Positions 44,775-55,415 of a stretch of 64,000 nt of DNA are shown here, in pieces. The translations under genes and the position numbers were made by a program. The notes under the pieces were generated by a model. That model did no database searches and had not been told where the DNA came from. It saw only the letters and a list, made by a program, of their open reading frames with translations. Within the stretch, counting starts at the first letter, position 1. Each line of letters begins with the position of its first letter. The stretch is from an uncultured Phocaeicola sp. (GTDB taxonomy: Bacteria; Bacteroidota; Bacteroidia; Bacteroidales; Bacteroidaceae), in contig CALUJE010000007.1 of assembly GCA_944320885.1 (NCBI GenBank), forward strand, positions 42,960 through 106,959. Reading direction: 5' to 3'.

Positions 44775-45806
44775 ATGACGAACAGGAACTTGCCCTTATT
44801 TATTGATTTGGCTTTCTGTCTGGTGCTGTTGCCTATAATGATAATGTTGCTTCCCATAGAGCGATGGCTTACCAGCAATATGGTTTTTGTGTGTATCCTG
44901 GTAGGGTGGTTATACATTGTATATATTACCAACCGTTGTCTGACGGTGCCTTTTATGTTTCGCCGGAAGAAATATCTTGTATGGTCACTGGTCATTCTGA
45001 TACTGATGATAGTCATTACATGGCTCATTACCCAATATCAGTTGGATATGCCGCGGCATTTCCGTCGTCCTCCGGGCGGGCGTCCCCGTCCGAGTGCATC
45101 GAGTCTTCGTCTGCATCAGCAGGGAGTGTGGTTCCTGTTCCTTGTAGTCACGGTGTTCAGTCTGGCTATGGGACTGCTCACCGAACTGTTCAGGCAGATT
45201 ATGGCCCGGCATGAGGTGGAGTTCGAAAAGAAGAAAGCCGAGCTGGCCCTGTATAAGGCACAGATTAATCCGCATTTCCTGTTCAATTCGCTGAATACGC
45301 TCTATGGCATGGTAGTGACCCAGTCGGAAAAGGCCGAGGCGGCTTTTATGCAGTTCATACAGCTGATGAAGTATATGTATTCCAACGCATCGAAAGACTT
45401 TATTCCCGTACAGACGGAGATTGAGTATATCAGGCAATACATCGAGATGCAGAAATACCGGATGAACGAATATACCCGCATTCATTTCTCCTATACCGAC
45501 GACAAGGGTACTCCTGACGCGGTGATAGCTCCGATGCTGTTGATAACTTTTGTGGAGAATGCCATCAAGTATGGTGTGTCGTCATATAAGGAAAGCGATA
45601 TCTATATAGCCGTGAAGATAGAGAACGGCGATTTGCTGTTTGCGGTCAGGAATCCGGTAATGACGGAACCGGCAGAGGGAAAGAAGGGAATAGGCATCAG
45701 CAACTGCCGTAAACGCATGGATTTGCTATATCCCAACAGGCATACATTGGAAATAAAGCAGGAGAATGGCATTTATTCGGTAACACTAACCCTAAAACTT
45801 AAATAG
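44775..45806 (+). CDS. LytS/YehU-type sensor histidine kinase
   Basis: Inner-membrane sensor kinase of 343 residues with four hydrophobic helices (about 8-28, 36-53, 67-87, 117-137), a linker helix, then the His_kinase domain. The phospho-acceptor is H167 in QINPHFLFNSLNTLYG, and the ATP-binding N-box is FVENAIKYG with GIGISNCRKR. There is no large periplasmic domain, so it may sense a membrane signal. It is followed after 3 bp by its LytTR regulator. The divergent barrel gene is a plausible target. Confidence 0.93.
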   Translation: MTNRNLPLFIDLAFCLVLLPIMIMLLPIERWLTSNMVFVCILVGWLYIVYITNRCLTVPFMFRRKKYLVWSLVILILMIVITWLITQYQLDMPRHFRRPPGGRPRPSASSLRLHQQGVWFLFLVVTVFSLAMGLLTELFRQIMARHEVEFEKKKAELALYKAQINPHFLFNSLNTLYGMVVTQSEKAEAAFMQFIQLMKYMYSNASKDFIPVQTEIEYIRQYIEMQKYRMNEYTRIHFSYTDDKGTPDAVIAPMLLITFVENAIKYGVSSYKESDIYIAVKIENGDLLFAVRNPVMTEPAEGKKGIGISNCRKRMDLLYPNRHTLEIKQENGIYSVTLTLKLK

Positions 45807-45809
45807 GAT

Positions 45810-46499
45810 ATGAAGTGCATAGCTATTGATGACGAACCGATGGCACTGAACATCATTGCCCAGTTCTGTAAGCGTATGGGAGATATGGAGCTTTCAACCT
45901 ATACCAATCCGCTGGCCGGATGGGAACAGGTAAAGCGTACTCGCCCGGATATCGTATTTCTGGATATTGAAATGGGCGGTGTAAACGGTGTGGAGCTGGC
46001 CAGGGAATTGCCGGCCGGCGTATTTCTTATCTTTACTACGGCTTATGCTCAGTTTGCCGTCGACGGATTTGAACTGAATGCGGTGGATTTCCTGCATAAA
46101 CCGTTCTCGTATATGCGTTTTGAAAAGGCTGTTCAGAAAGCCGTGCGTCTGCGCTCCTTGCTTAATATGGCAGAAACACCGGTCATGAACGAAGAGGAGA
46201 TAACGGTGAAGGTGGAATACAAGAACGTAAAGATAAAGCTCTCGACAATTCTTTATATTGAGGCGGTCAACAATTACGTCCGCTTTCATATCGTAGATGC
46301 ACGTCCCATACTGTCGCAGATGAGTATGAAGAGCATTATGGACCTGCTTCCGGCCGATAAGTTCATACGGGTTCACAAATCGTTTATCGTGCCCCGTCAT
46401 CGCATAGCCAGCTATTCGCGTACGCAGGTGGTGTTATACAATCAGGATATAACCATTCCCGTAGGAAGAGCCTATGCCGATGCCCTCAGAGAGCAGTAA
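45810..46499 (+). CDS. LytTR-family response regulator
   Basis: Partner of the LytS-like kinase, 229 residues. The receiver domain has the acidic pair in AIDDEP, phospho-acceptor D52 (VFLDIEM), Thr in FTTAYAQF and Lys in FLHKPF. The C-terminal LytTR DNA-binding domain contains ILYIEAVNNYVRFHI and FIRVHKSFIVPRHRI. The LytTR family binds direct repeats about 21 bp apart in DNA. It ends in a bidirectional terminator region shared with menE. Confidence 0.94.
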   Translation: MKCIAIDDEPMALNIIAQFCKRMGDMELSTYTNPLAGWEQVKRTRPDIVFLDIEMGGVNGVELARELPAGVFLIFTTAYAQFAVDGFELNAVDFLHKPFSYMRFEKAVQKAVRLRSLLNMAETPVMNEEEITVKVEYKNVKIKLSTILYIEAVNNYVRFHIVDARPILSQMSMKSIMDLLPADKFIRVHKSFIVPRHRIASYSRTQVVLYNQDITIPVGRAYADALREQ

Positions 46500-46506
46500 A
46501 GATACA

Positions 46507-46545
46507 GTCCGTCTGGCATGCATGTTATGGCATTACCAGACGGAC
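46507..46545. terminator. Shared hairpin at the convergent ends of lytTR-type gene and menE
   Basis: GTCCGTCTGG (46507-46516) and CCAGACGGAC (46536-46545) form a perfect 10-bp stem. It overlaps the menE stop codon and lies 8 bp after the regulator stop. It lacks a clear T-run, so it may act as a bidirectional end or RNA-stability hairpin. Confidence 0.5.
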
Positions 46546-47544
46546 AGCATATTCCTTGACTTCTTTCCGGCTGATTTTTCCGTTGCCCGTGAGCGGGAAG
46601 TGCGGAGTGTGTACGATGTGTTTCGGTCGCCAGTAAGGTGGAAGCAGCTTTTTGCACAAACTGTTTATTTCTTCCTGTGACTGACTGCCTGAGTAGAGGA
46701 GGGTCAGTGCTTCGCCCAGCCGTGCGTCGGGAATGGAAGTCACGGCAAATTCTCCCTGGATGGAGCCTGCGAGCAGCGCTTCCGCCTGTTCGGGCTGTAT
46801 CTTGATTCCTCCGGAGTTGATGGTATTGTCGGCACGTCCCAAGATGCGGAACTGTCCGTGTTCGTTTATCTCGGCAATATCATTGGTGACGAGTATTTCC
46901 GGATTGACCAACGGGGCGCTGATGGTCAGCGTGCCGCGTTCAGACAGTTCAATCTTTACGTTGTCAAACGGAGTATACCATTCCGAGGCAGTCGGACCAT
47001 TGAGGCGTCGCAGGGCAATGTGCGAAAGGGTTTCCGTCATTCCGTAGGTACTCCATACGGCATTCGGAAAGTTGCGCAGTGCCTTTTCCATATCCTTGTC
47101 AATGGCTCCTCCTCCGATGATGAGATGCTTGATTTGTTTCAACTTTTCGCATTCGTCGGGAATCTGCAGGGAATTGTATACCTGCATGGGCACCATGGCG
47201 GCGAATACCGGAATCTCGGTCAACCCTTCCAGCGGATGACCCGAAGGCTGCACCGCAATCAGTCTCAGGCCGCAGACAAGAGAGCGTACAACAACCATCT
47301 TTCCGGCGATGTATTGCAATGGCATGCAGAGCAAGGCACTGTCGCCCTGTTTCAATCCGAGAAAAGAGCAGGTGAGGCGTGCACTGTTTTCCATTCGCCG
47401 CTTTTCTACCTGCATCTGTTTGGGTGTTCCGGTGGAGCCCGATGTCTGTACCTGTACGGTAGCCTGTCCGTTGTGCCATTCGTCCATGAACGCTTTCAGA
47501 GCCGTATGGATGTTGGCTGTTTCTTTTATTTCTTTCTGAACCAT
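46525..47544 (-). CDS. menE: o-Succinylbenzoate--CoA ligase MenE (short form)
   Basis: AMP-forming acyl-CoA synthetase that activates o-succinylbenzoate in menaquinone synthesis. The ATP motif QTSGSTGTPKQMQVEKRRM and the later STYGMTETLSHIALR and ILGRADNTINSGGIKIQPEQ identify the ANL family. At 339 residues it is about 100 shorter than the E. coli enzyme, mainly at the N-terminus; as far as I recall this is usual in Bacteroidetes. It overlaps menC by 19 bp and is last in the operon. Confidence 0.9.
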   Translation of the reverse strand: MVQKEIKETANIHTALKAFMDEWHNGQATVQVQTSGSTGTPKQMQVEKRRMENSARLTCSFLGLKQGDSALLCMPLQYIAGKMVVVRSLVCGLRLIAVQPSGHPLEGLTEIPVFAAMVPMQVYNSLQIPDECEKLKQIKHLIIGGGAIDKDMEKALRNFPNAVWSTYGMTETLSHIALRRLNGPTASEWYTPFDNVKIELSERGTLTISAPLVNPEILVTNDIAEINEHGQFRILGRADNTINSGGIKIQPEQAEALLAGSIQGEFAVTSIPDARLGEALTLLYSGSQSQEEINSLCKKLLPPYWRPKHIVHTPHFPLTGNGKISRKEVKEYAVRLVMP

Positions 47545-48602
47545 AGTCTTTCTCCTTCCATTGAGAGCGGGCTTTCAACATTGTCGGTAAAGAGCAGGCC
47601 TGTACCCAGTCCCTGTGGCATGACAGGATGAAGGGTGGCACACCATTGCGCGATGGCATTCAGTCCAATATTGGATTCCAAAGCAGAAGTGACCCATGAG
47701 CCGATACCTCTTTCCCGGGCGAGTCTTATCCATTCCTCAGCTCCGCAGAGACTGCCGTGAAGCGATGGCTTCAGGATAATGTATTGCGGACGGATGGTAT
47801 CGAGCATCCGGCATTTGCTCTCCGTATCGTTGATGCCTATCAGTTCTTCGTCGAGTGCTATGGGCAGAGGTGAGGATACACACAGACGGGCCATCTCCTG
47901 CCATTGTCCTGCGCGGATAGGCTGCTCAATGGAATGCAGATGAAATGCGGCCAGTCTTTCCAGCTTTGCGGGAGCTTCTTCGGGAGTGAATGCACCGTTG
48001 GCATCAACTCTCAGTTCTATCTGTTCCGGAGTGAAGTGTTGTCTGATAAAGCTGAGCAGACTTAGTTCCCTGTCAAAGTCGATGGCCCCGATTTTCAGCT
48101 TGATGCACCGGAATCCGGCACGCATCTTCTCTTCAATGCGCGCATACATTTCTTCGAACGAGCCCATCCAGATAAGTCCGTTGGTAGGTATTCCTTCTTC
48201 GCCTCGATAAAACGGAGAGTCAAAGAGTTGCCAGTTTCCTCCGGACCTGAGATTCTGCATGGCCGTTTCCAGTCCGAACAGTATCGAAGGATACGGGCGC
48301 AGGAATTCATAAGGGATAGTTCCATTTGTTTCGGTGAGCCGGCATGCCTGATGCAGTATCTGTTCATAGTCGGGCACGTCGTCGCAACTCAGTTTGGGAA
48401 GCGGAGCACACTCTCCCCATCCTGCCTGCGTGGTATCGTAGGCACATGAAGGAAGCTCCATATCGGTACACAGTGCTTCACTTTCAGTCTTCGTCATGCG
48501 CAGATACCATACCTTGCGGGTGGTATAGACTCCTCGTGAAGTGCCTGCCGGCTGCTTGAAGTGCAGCAGGTGCGGCAGGATATCTATTTTCAGTCTTTCC
48601 AT
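47526..48602 (-). CDS. menC: o-Succinylbenzoate synthase MenC
   Basis: Enolase-superfamily dehydratase that converts SHCHC to o-succinylbenzoate. The KxK base is in RCIKLKIGA, metal ligands appear in RVDANGAF, HSIEQPI and ALDEELIG, and the second Lys is in YIILKPSLHGSL. The length of 358 residues fits. It starts 9 bp after menB ends and its end overlaps menE by 19 bp. Confidence 0.93.
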   Translation of the reverse strand: MERLKIDILPHLLHFKQPAGTSRGVYTTRKVWYLRMTKTESEALCTDMELPSCAYDTTQAGWGECAPLPKLSCDDVPDYEQILHQACRLTETNGTIPYEFLRPYPSILFGLETAMQNLRSGGNWQLFDSPFYRGEEGIPTNGLIWMGSFEEMYARIEEKMRAGFRCIKLKIGAIDFDRELSLLSFIRQHFTPEQIELRVDANGAFTPEEAPAKLERLAAFHLHSIEQPIRAGQWQEMARLCVSSPLPIALDEELIGINDTESKCRMLDTIRPQYIILKPSLHGSLCGAEEWIRLARERGIGSWVTSALESNIGLNAIAQWCATLHPVMPQGLGTGLLFTDNVESPLSMEGERLWFRKK

Positions 48603-48611
48603 AATCTTTGT

Positions 48612-49433
48612 TTATGGCATTTTGGGGAATTTGCTCCAGTCGGGTTTACGCTTTTCAAGGAATGCGCGTCCTCCTTCCTGTGCTTCTTCCGTCATGTAAT
48701 ACAGCATGGTAGCATCACCGGCCAGTTCCTGTATTCCGGCCTGTCCGTCGAGCTCGGCATTCAGTCCGGCCTTAATCATGCGGAGTGCCAGCGGACTGTG
48801 CTGCATCATGGTTTCGGCCCATTCTACCACTTCGTCTTCCAGTCTGTCCAGCGGAACCACTTTGTTTACCAGTCCCATATCGAGTGCTTCTTGTGCGGAG
48901 TACTGGCGGCAGAGGAACCAGATTTCGCGTGCTTTCTTCTGTCCTACGATACGTGCCAGGTAAGAAGAGCCGAATCCGGCATCAAAGCTTCCTACGCGTG
49001 GACCGGTTTGTCCGAATATAGCATTCTCCGAAGCAATGGTCAGGTCGCACACCACGTGCAATACGTGTCCGCCTCCGATGGCATATCCGTTGACCATGGC
49101 TATTACCGGCTTGGGGATTGAACGTATCTGTTTCTGTACGTCCAGTACGTTCAGACGGGGTACTCCGTCGGTTCCGATATATCCGCCATGTCCTTTTACA
49201 TGCATGTCGCCTCCTGAACAGAAAGCCTTGTCGCCTGCGCCGGTCAGTACAACTACGTTGATATCCTGGCATTCGCGGCAGATAAGCAAGGCATCACTTA
49301 TTTCACTGGTTGTAGTAGGAGTAAAGGCGTTACGGTAACGCGGACGGTTGATGGTAATCTTGGCGATTCCATTATAGAAATCGAACAGAATATCCTGATA
49401 TTCCTTGATGGTTTTCCATTCTCTTTGTGCCAT
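48612..49433 (-). CDS. menB: 1,4-Dihydroxy-2-naphthoyl-CoA synthase MenB
   Basis: Crotonase-fold enzyme that closes the naphthoate ring. Motifs include [44 protein letters not shown] and [20 protein letters not shown], and the typical ending [13 protein letters not shown]. The length is 273 residues, normal. It lies 22 bp after menD. Confidence 0.96.
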   Translation of the reverse strand: MAQREWKTIKEYQDILFDFYNGIAKITINRPRYRNAFTPTTTSEISDALLICRECQDINVVVLTGAGDKAFCSGGDMHVKGHGGYIGTDGVPRLNVLDVQKQIRSIPKPVIAMVNGYAIGGGHVLHVVCDLTIASENAIFGQTGPRVGSFDAGFGSSYLARIVGQKKAREIWFLCRQYSAQEALDMGLVNKVVPLDRLEDEVVEWAETMMQHSPLALRMIKAGLNAELDGQAGIQELAGDATMLYYMTEEAQEGGRAFLEKRKPDWSKFPKMP

Positions 49434-49455
49434 ACTTTGAATTATTTTTTAGTGT

Positions 49456-51105
49456 TTATTTGAGTAATCTGTAATATTCTTTGAGTAGCCGGACGTCTGT
49501 ACTCTTGTCGGTAAATACTTCCAGCATTACCGGACGTTGGGCTTCCGTATCGGTGAGCGCTGTGATTCCGGCTTTCAATTCTTCTTCGTTGTGTGCACTC
49601 CGGTATTCGAAGCCTCTTTCTCTGGCCCATCCTTCGGCCTGGGTATTATGAACGGCAGTAACAAACCGGTGCGTGTATTCAGACAGTTTCAAACCGGGCA
49701 GTGCATGGAATATCTCTCCGCCTTCGTTGTTCAGCAGAAGAATGCGCACGTTGTTACGGATATGCCCGTTCCACAGTGCGTTCATGTCATAGAAGAAACT
49801 CAGGTCGCCTATCACGATGTAGTTTGTTTGCGGAGAGGCCGAAGCATATCCTATCGCAGCAGATAAGGAACCTTCAATACCGTTGACACCCCGGTTGCAG
49901 CATACCGTTATGTTGCTGTTCAAAGGAAACAGTTGCGCATAGCGTACGGCAGAGCTGTTGGCCAGGTGTACTACCGGTGTGTTATAGCTTTCGTTTACTT
50001 CCTCAAAGAGCCGGCCGATAGCAGCCATTTCCGAATAGGCAAAGGTCGGGCAGGGAATGAGTGCGTCCTGCGTATGCCATAAGTTTATGTATGCTGCAAT
50101 CTGTGGACACGATTGCCGTATGATAAGACTCAGCTCTTCAAAGAACTGATGAGGAGTACATTCGAAAACGATGTCCAGTGAGCCGAACAGGTCGGCTACA
50201 GAACCGTCGGGGCTGATATGCCAGTGGGCTTCCGGTCTGTTCTTGCGAAGGAATTGTTTCAGACGTTTGGATACGATGTGTCCGTTACAGGTAATGACGA
50301 GTTGTGGTGCCAGTTCCTGTTTGGTTTCTTCGGTAGCACGGTAGAGCACCGCATCAAAATGTTGCATGCTGTTTTCGCGTACGGCATTGTTCAGGTATTC
50401 GCTTAATATGACGAACTGTTCCTGTGCGGGGTATTTCGCCTGTTGAGGTGTACATTGCCCGTCAATAATCATTCGTTTGGGACATGTCTGCAACTTTTCA
50501 AGAATAATATCCTTTGCTTCGAGCGGACTGCGATAACGGCGTATCACCCGTTCGTCGGGAAGTTTTTCTACGGGGAAGTCAAAGAAAGGTTCGGATATGG
50601 GGATGTTTATGTGTACCGGTCCGCCAACGTGATGATTCAGTTCGAGCAAGGCTTCGTTGATAAGTCGGTTACAGAACCATTCGTCTTCCCGGGTATGAAT
50701 GTCGGGCAGATTGACCGAACGGCGTACAAGCCCATTGAATACGTTGGGTTGAGGAAGAGTCTGTCCGTCCATTTGTCCGATCCATGCGGCAGGGCGGTCG
50801 GCAGACAATACCAGTAAAGGCACCTGCTGATAAAAAGCTTCGGCAACAGCCGGGTGGATATTGAGCAGTGCAGAACCTGATGTGCAGCATACCGCTGCCG
50901 GATGGCCGCTTTGCAGAGCCAGGCCGATGGCAAAGAATCCGGCACTACGTTCGTCGGTTACGGAGAAGCATTCAAAATCGGGACATTGGGAGAATGTCTG
51001 TGCCAGCGGGATGTTACGGCTTCCCGGTGTGATGACAATCTTCCGGATATTATGTGCCCTGAGTAGAGCCGTGAGTTGCAGAATGTTCTTTTTATCGGTG
51101 TACAT
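49456..51105 (-). CDS. menD: SEPHCHC synthase MenD
   Basis: Thiamine-diphosphate enzyme that joins isochorismate and 2-oxoglutarate. It starts with [20 protein letters not shown], has the active-site [14 protein letters not shown], and the ThDP region [15 protein letters not shown] with [10 protein letters not shown]. Start ATG 51105 ([10 protein letters not shown]) lies 4 bp after the menF stop and gives 549 residues. An ATG 7 codons earlier would overlap menF. Confidence 0.95.
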   Translation of the reverse strand: MYTDKKNILQLTALLRAHNIRKIVITPGSRNIPLAQTFSQCPDFECFSVTDERSAGFFAIGLALQSGHPAAVCCTSGSALLNIHPAVAEAFYQQVPLLVLSADRPAAWIGQMDGQTLPQPNVFNGLVRRSVNLPDIHTREDEWFCNRLINEALLELNHHVGGPVHINIPISEPFFDFPVEKLPDERVIRRYRSPLEAKDIILEKLQTCPKRMIIDGQCTPQQAKYPAQEQFVILSEYLNNAVRENSMQHFDAVLYRATEETKQELAPQLVITCNGHIVSKRLKQFLRKNRPEAHWHISPDGSVADLFGSLDIVFECTPHQFFEELSLIIRQSCPQIAAYINLWHTQDALIPCPTFAYSEMAAIGRLFEEVNESYNTPVVHLANSSAVRYAQLFPLNSNITVCCNRGVNGIEGSLSAAIGYASASPQTNYIVIGDLSFFYDMNALWNGHIRNNVRILLLNNEGGEIFHALPGLKLSEYTHRFVTAVHNTQAEGWARERGFEYRSAHNEEELKAGITALTDTEAQRPVMLEVFTDKSTDVRLLKEYYRLLK

Positions 51106-51109
51106 AAGA

Positions 51110-52210
51110 TTACAGTATATGTTCAATGGTTCCTAGTTTGTGTTGTGTTTCCTGCCATTCCGATTCCACTTCCGACGAGGAAAGAATTCCTCCTCCGGCA
51201 TAAAGTACGGCTTTGTTTTCGCATACTTCCATGCATCGCAGGTTGACGTAGAGTTGCGTATCGCCTTCCGGACTCAGCCATCCGGTGAAGCCTGCATAAT
51301 AGCGTCGGTCAATCTTTTCGTTCTGATGGATAAAAGCATATGATTCGGCTTTGGGAAGTCCGCATACGGCAGGTGTAGGATGCAGACTTTTCAACAGATT
51401 TCCCAGCCGTCGGGTTTCATGAAGGGGAAAGAAAAAGTCGGTTTTCAGATGAACAACCTCACCGGCCCGTGCCGTATAAGGCCCTTTCTCTTCAGGCTGG
51501 ATGCCTTGTTCATGCAGTTGACGACGGATATACTCACTGACATAAGCCTGTTCTTTCCTGTTCTTTTCGCTCCATTCTTGTGGCTCAACATTGTTAATGA
51601 CTGGCATTGTCCCGGCCAATGAAACCGTATGTCCTTTTCCGTTCTCTATAGAGAGGATAATTTCAGGAGTACATCCCAGCCATGTTCCGCTGAAAGGAGT
51701 ATGACACAGGTAAATCATCACACGCGGATAACATGAGCAGGCATTCATATATATCTTTCCCAATGACGGGGTGCCGGTAAACTCATGAATATATTTGCGG
51801 GAAAGCACCAGCTTGTTGAATACACCTTGAGTCAAAGCTGTATGGAAACGTTCAAAAGCATTGGTATAACGTTCTTTGGAGTCTGTTTCTATCTTGGTAT
51901 CGGTTCTTGCTGCTTTTTGTGCCAGTTGAGGCAGAATACGTTCCAGCTCTTTTACGATACATTCTTTTCCGTCAATACGGATGTCCGGTTGAATCAGAAC
52001 GATGGGAGTTTCTTCTGTTTGCCGGAACGGTGTCATTACAAATCCCTCCTTATCATTCAGCTCGGTTATGTCTGTTAGGGTGACAGGCATCCCCTGTGTT
52101 TGCATGACGAGGTGTAATTCCTCTTGCCATGGCAACCGGTATATGGCAAAAGGAATATGTAATGCGAGAAGTCGGTCTATGCAGTCAGTCTGTTTGTTGT
52201 CAGTGTTCAT
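51110..52210 (-). CDS. menF: Isochorismate synthase MenF
   Basis: Chorismate-utilising enzyme that makes isochorismate, the first committed step to menaquinone. The C-terminal catalytic motifs are seen: [45 protein letters not shown] and [11 protein letters not shown]. At 366 residues it is shorter than typical MenF at the N-terminus. Its start overlaps the stop of the upstream thioesterase gene in an ATGA, indicating coupled translation. Confidence 0.92.
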   Translation of the reverse strand: MNTDNKQTDCIDRLLALHIPFAIYRLPWQEELHLVMQTQGMPVTLTDITELNDKEGFVMTPFRQTEETPIVLIQPDIRIDGKECIVKELERILPQLAQKAARTDTKIETDSKERYTNAFERFHTALTQGVFNKLVLSRKYIHEFTGTPSLGKIYMNACSCYPRVMIYLCHTPFSGTWLGCTPEIILSIENGKGHTVSLAGTMPVINNVEPQEWSEKNRKEQAYVSEYIRRQLHEQGIQPEEKGPYTARAGEVVHLKTDFFFPLHETRRLGNLLKSLHPTPAVCGLPKAESYAFIHQNEKIDRRYYAGFTGWLSPEGDTQLYVNLRCMEVCENKAVLYAGGGILSSSEVESEWQETQHKLGTIEHIL

Positions 52211-52632
52211 ACGGGAATATGTGCTATAAAATTCACTACACGTATGCTGGATATCAGTTTACCAGTGGTTTGTGATGTAATATTAACATCCCATATATGG
52301 GTAGAACGGCCGATGTGTACGGGAGTGGCTACTCCTTTTACCGTATCGCCCATATGGGCAACAGCTATATGGTTGGCACTTACCTGAATGCCGAATGCAG
52401 ATGTATGTTCGGCATGCAGAATTCCATTTGAACCGTATCCGGCAAGTGTTTCGGCCATAGCCAGTGAAGCGCCGCCGTTCAATATGCCGGGAGGACGACA
52501 GGTACGTTTGTCCACGGGCATTGTAGCCACTACCTGTTCACCTTCGCTGGGCTGTAGCTTTATGCCAAGTACTCCGGCCAGTGACTCTTCCAGTTCTTTT
52601 CCTATTTTGTCTATTTCTTCCTGTGTATACAT
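52207..52632 (-). CDS. Hotdog-fold thioesterase, probable DHNA-CoA thioesterase
   Basis: PaaI/MenI-type acyl-CoA thioesterase of 141 residues. The active-site helix PPGILNGGASLAMAETLAGYGSN and the later GDTVKGVATPVHIGRST match the family. Its place at the head of the men operon, coupled to menF, strongly suggests it hydrolyses 1,4-dihydroxy-2-naphthoyl-CoA (the menI role). ATG 52632 (MYTQEEIDKIG) is chosen because a -7 box lies 22 bp upstream and the longer frame would start before it. Confidence 0.82.
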   Translation of the reverse strand: MYTQEEIDKIGKELEESLAGVLGIKLQPSEGEQVVATMPVDKRTCRPPGILNGGASLAMAETLAGYGSNGILHAEHTSAFGIQVSANHIAVAHMGDTVKGVATPVHIGRSTHIWDVNITSQTTGKLISSIRVVNFIAHIPV

Positions 52633-52653
52633 CTTTGCGTATTCTTTTATTTG

Positions 52654-52661
52654 CAAAAATA
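52654..52661 (-). promoter_or_regulatory. Possible -7 element of the men operon
   Basis: TATTTTTG on the minus strand matches TAnnTTTG, 22 bp upstream of ATG 52632. No TTTG lies at standard spacing. Confidence 0.45.
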
Positions 52662-52822
52662 CTCTTTTTATTGTGACTTTTGTCCTTTTATACATTCATT
52701 ATCATGCGTTGCTGAGAGTCCGGTTGATTGAGATAAATAAGGAAAGATACCTGTATCATATCATAATGTAATTAAATGTATAAAAAAGCTTTAGGAAAAG
52801 CGTAAAGAATCCTAATATTTTA

Positions 52823-52830
52823 TATGTTTG
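52823..52830 (+). promoter_or_regulatory. Possible -7 element of the AsmA-like gene
   Basis: TATGTTTG matches TAnnTTTG, 27 bp upstream of ATG 52858. The -33 box is not clear. It supports the chosen start. Confidence 0.45.
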
Positions 52831-52857
52831 TTTATTATAACCAAAAACACAGGACTT

Positions 52858-55335
52858 ATGAAGAAAGGATTGAAAATTACAGGTATTGTTATTGCCGTTA
52901 TTTTGATACTTCTGTTGGTACTGCCTCTTGCCTTTAAAGGAAAAATAGAGACATTGGTAAAAACGGAAGGTAATAAGATGTTGAACGGACAATTCGATTT
53001 CCGTTCGTTAAACATCAGTTTGTTACGCCATTTCCCACAAGCTTCGCTTACACTGGAAGATTTCTGGTTGAAGGGTGAAGGCGATTTTGCTACCGATACC
53101 CTGGTAAAGGCAGGAGAACTGACAGCTACCGTCAACCTGTTTTCACTGATGGGAAGCAATTATGAGATTTCACGTATCTATGTAGAAGATACTTATCTGC
53201 ACGCTATCGTGCTTGAAGACGGACGTGCCAACTGGGATGTGATGAAGACTGATTCTACGGCAACTGTTGAAGAAACAACAGAAGAATCTTCACCTTTTGC
53301 CATAAGTCTGAAGAAAGTGAAGTTTGACAACGTGAATCTGGTATATGACGACCGTCAAGGCAAGATGTATGCAGAGTTGCATGATTTGCAACTGACTTGT
53401 TCGGGCGATTTTGCATCTGAGCATTCTGCTGTTGAGTTGGAGGCTGAGACCGACGGAGTGACCTTCCAGATGAACGGAGTTCCTTTCCTGAGCAATGTCG
53501 AGATTGCTACCCGTATGAATGTGGATGCCGATTTTGCCAACGGAAAGTATACGCTTGAAGACAATATGTTCCGTCTGAATGCCATAGAGACCAATCTCGA
53601 CGGATGGCTCGCCATGAAAGGTGAAGCGATGGATATGGATTTGAAACTGAACACCAACAGTGTAGGATTCAAAGAGTTGCTTTCACTTATTCCGGCTATT
53701 TATGCCAAAGACTTTGAAAAGCTGAAAACCGATGGCTCTGCTACCCTGTCGGCTTATGCCAAAGGAACTTTGCAGGGTGATACCGTGCCGCAGTTCAAAG
53801 CCGATTTGACTGTAGAGAATGCCATGTTCCGTTACCCTGATTTGCCGGCAGGAGTTGATAAGATAAATATCAAGGCTTCGGTAGAGAACCCGGGAGGAAA
53901 CGTTGACGGCACCGTTGTTACGGTTGCACCATTGGAGTTCAATCTGGCAGGAAATCCATTTTCTCTGACTGCTGAAGTACGTACTCCGATAAGTGATCCT
54001 GATTTCCGCTTTGAAGCCAACGGAAAAATCGACTTAGGCATGATAAAACAGGTTTATCCACTCGAAGACATGCAGCTGAACGGAGTATTGCAGGCCAATA
54101 TGAAAGCGGCTTCGAAACTGTCGTATATAGAAAAGGAACAGTATGACAAGGTGGAGGCTTCGGGTACTATCGGACTTTCAGGCATGGACTTGAAGATGAA
54201 AGATATGCCCGACGTGAATATTCAGCGTTCACTCTTTACGTTTACGCCGCAATATCTGCAGCTGAGCGAAACAACCGTTAATATCGGACAGAATGACATT
54301 ACAGCCGACAGCAAGTTTGAAAACTATATGGGCTATGTACTGAAAGGCAGAACGCTGAAAGGTACATTGAATATCCGTTCGAACTATATGAATCTGAATG
54401 ACTTTATGAGCGCCGATACCACTGCTGTGGCTGAGACTGCAGCGGCTTCTGATTCTACGGCAGCAGCGAGTGAAGGTTCCTTGCTGATAATTCCGAAGAA
54501 CATTGATTTCCAGATGCAGACTGCCTTAAACAAGGTGCTCTTTAATAAAATGGAATTCAGCGATGTGAAAGGAAAGCTGATTGTGAAGAACGGTGAAGTA
54601 AACATGCAGAACCTGTCACTGAACACAATGGGTGGCAATGTGGTAATAAACGGAGGTTATTCGACTGCCGATGTGAAGAAGCCTGCATTTGATGCCGGAC
54701 TGAAGATGACCAATCTGAGCTTTGCACAGACCTATAAAGAACTGGATATGGTACGTGGCATGGCTCCAATCTTTGAAAATCTGAAAGGAAACTTCTCGGG
54801 AAGCATGAATATCAAGACCGATCTTGACCAGACTATGAGTCCGTTGCTTGAAACAGCACAAGGTAATGGAAGCCTTTCTACAAAAGATTTGGTATTGAGT
54901 GGCGTATCGGCGATAGATAAGATTGCCGATGCTGTAAATAAACCGGAGCTGAAGGAATTGAAGGTAAAAGACCTGAACCTGGACTTTACCATTAAGGACG
55001 GAAGAGTGGAAACAAAACCTTTTGACATCAAGATGGGCGATTATAACCTGAACCTTTCGGGTACAACCGGACTTGACCAGACCATAGACTACAGTGGAAA
55101 AGTTAAGCTCCCGTCTTCTGCCGGAAGCATTGCCAGCCTGACAACATTCGACCTGAAGATTGGCGGAACCTTTACATCGCCTACGGTAAAAGTTGATGCC
55201 AAGAGTATGGCTAACCAGGCACTTCAGTCAGTAGGAGAGCAGGTGCTTGACAAACTGACCAACAAATCGGACACAGCATCCGGTAAAAAGGAAAATGTGG
55301 TAAATAAGGTACTGAACATATTCAAGAAGAAATAG
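52858..55335 (+). CDS. AsmA-family protein
   Basis: Large envelope protein of 825 residues, anchored by one N-terminal helix (ITGIVIAVILILLLVLPLAF). It has AsmA N-terminal motifs (VKTEGNKMLNGQFDFRSLNI) and a C-terminal AsmA_2-type part (FDIKMGDYNLNLSGTTGLDQ, VKLPSSAGSIASLTTFDLKI). AsmA-like proteins are thought to form periplasmic bridges for phospholipid transport. The tail is Lys rich. It is monocistronic, divergent from the men operon, with a strong terminator behind it. Confidence 0.88.
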   Translation: MKKGLKITGIVIAVILILLLVLPLAFKGKIETLVKTEGNKMLNGQFDFRSLNISLLRHFPQASLTLEDFWLKGEGDFATDTLVKAGELTATVNLFSLMGSNYEISRIYVEDTYLHAIVLEDGRANWDVMKTDSTATVEETTEESSPFAISLKKVKFDNVNLVYDDRQGKMYAELHDLQLTCSGDFASEHSAVELEAETDGVTFQMNGVPFLSNVEIATRMNVDADFANGKYTLEDNMFRLNAIETNLDGWLAMKGEAMDMDLKLNTNSVGFKELLSLIPAIYAKDFEKLKTDGSATLSAYAKGTLQGDTVPQFKADLTVENAMFRYPDLPAGVDKINIKASVENPGGNVDGTVVTVAPLEFNLAGNPFSLTAEVRTPISDPDFRFEANGKIDLGMIKQVYPLEDMQLNGVLQANMKAASKLSYIEKEQYDKVEASGTIGLSGMDLKMKDMPDVNIQRSLFTFTPQYLQLSETTVNIGQNDITADSKFENYMGYVLKGRTLKGTLNIRSNYMNLNDFMSADTTAVAETAAASDSTAAASEGSLLIIPKNIDFQMQTALNKVLFNKMEFSDVKGKLIVKNGEVNMQNLSLNTMGGNVVINGGYSTADVKKPAFDAGLKMTNLSFAQTYKELDMVRGMAPIFENLKGNFSGSMNIKTDLDQTMSPLLETAQGNGSLSTKDLVLSGVSAIDKIADAVNKPELKELKVKDLNLDFTIKDGRVETKPFDIKMGDYNLNLSGTTGLDQTIDYSGKVKLPSSAGSIASLTTFDLKIGGTFTSPTVKVDAKSMANQALQSVGEQVLDKLTNKSDTASGKKENVVNKVLNIFKKK

Positions 55336-55415
55336 TATAAAATGCACTTTAAATCTTAGACATTACCATAATGATATTTGATAAAAGTCTGTATTGAATT
55401 AACCGGTGTAGAAAG

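Noticed and set aside
52700..52790. GCTGAGA at 52711 with ACCTG and ATAATG further on, reminiscent of a TPP riboswitch
   Set aside because: The GGGG/CCC closing stem and the expected paired arms are missing, and the plus-strand gene that follows is AsmA-like, not a thiamine gene.
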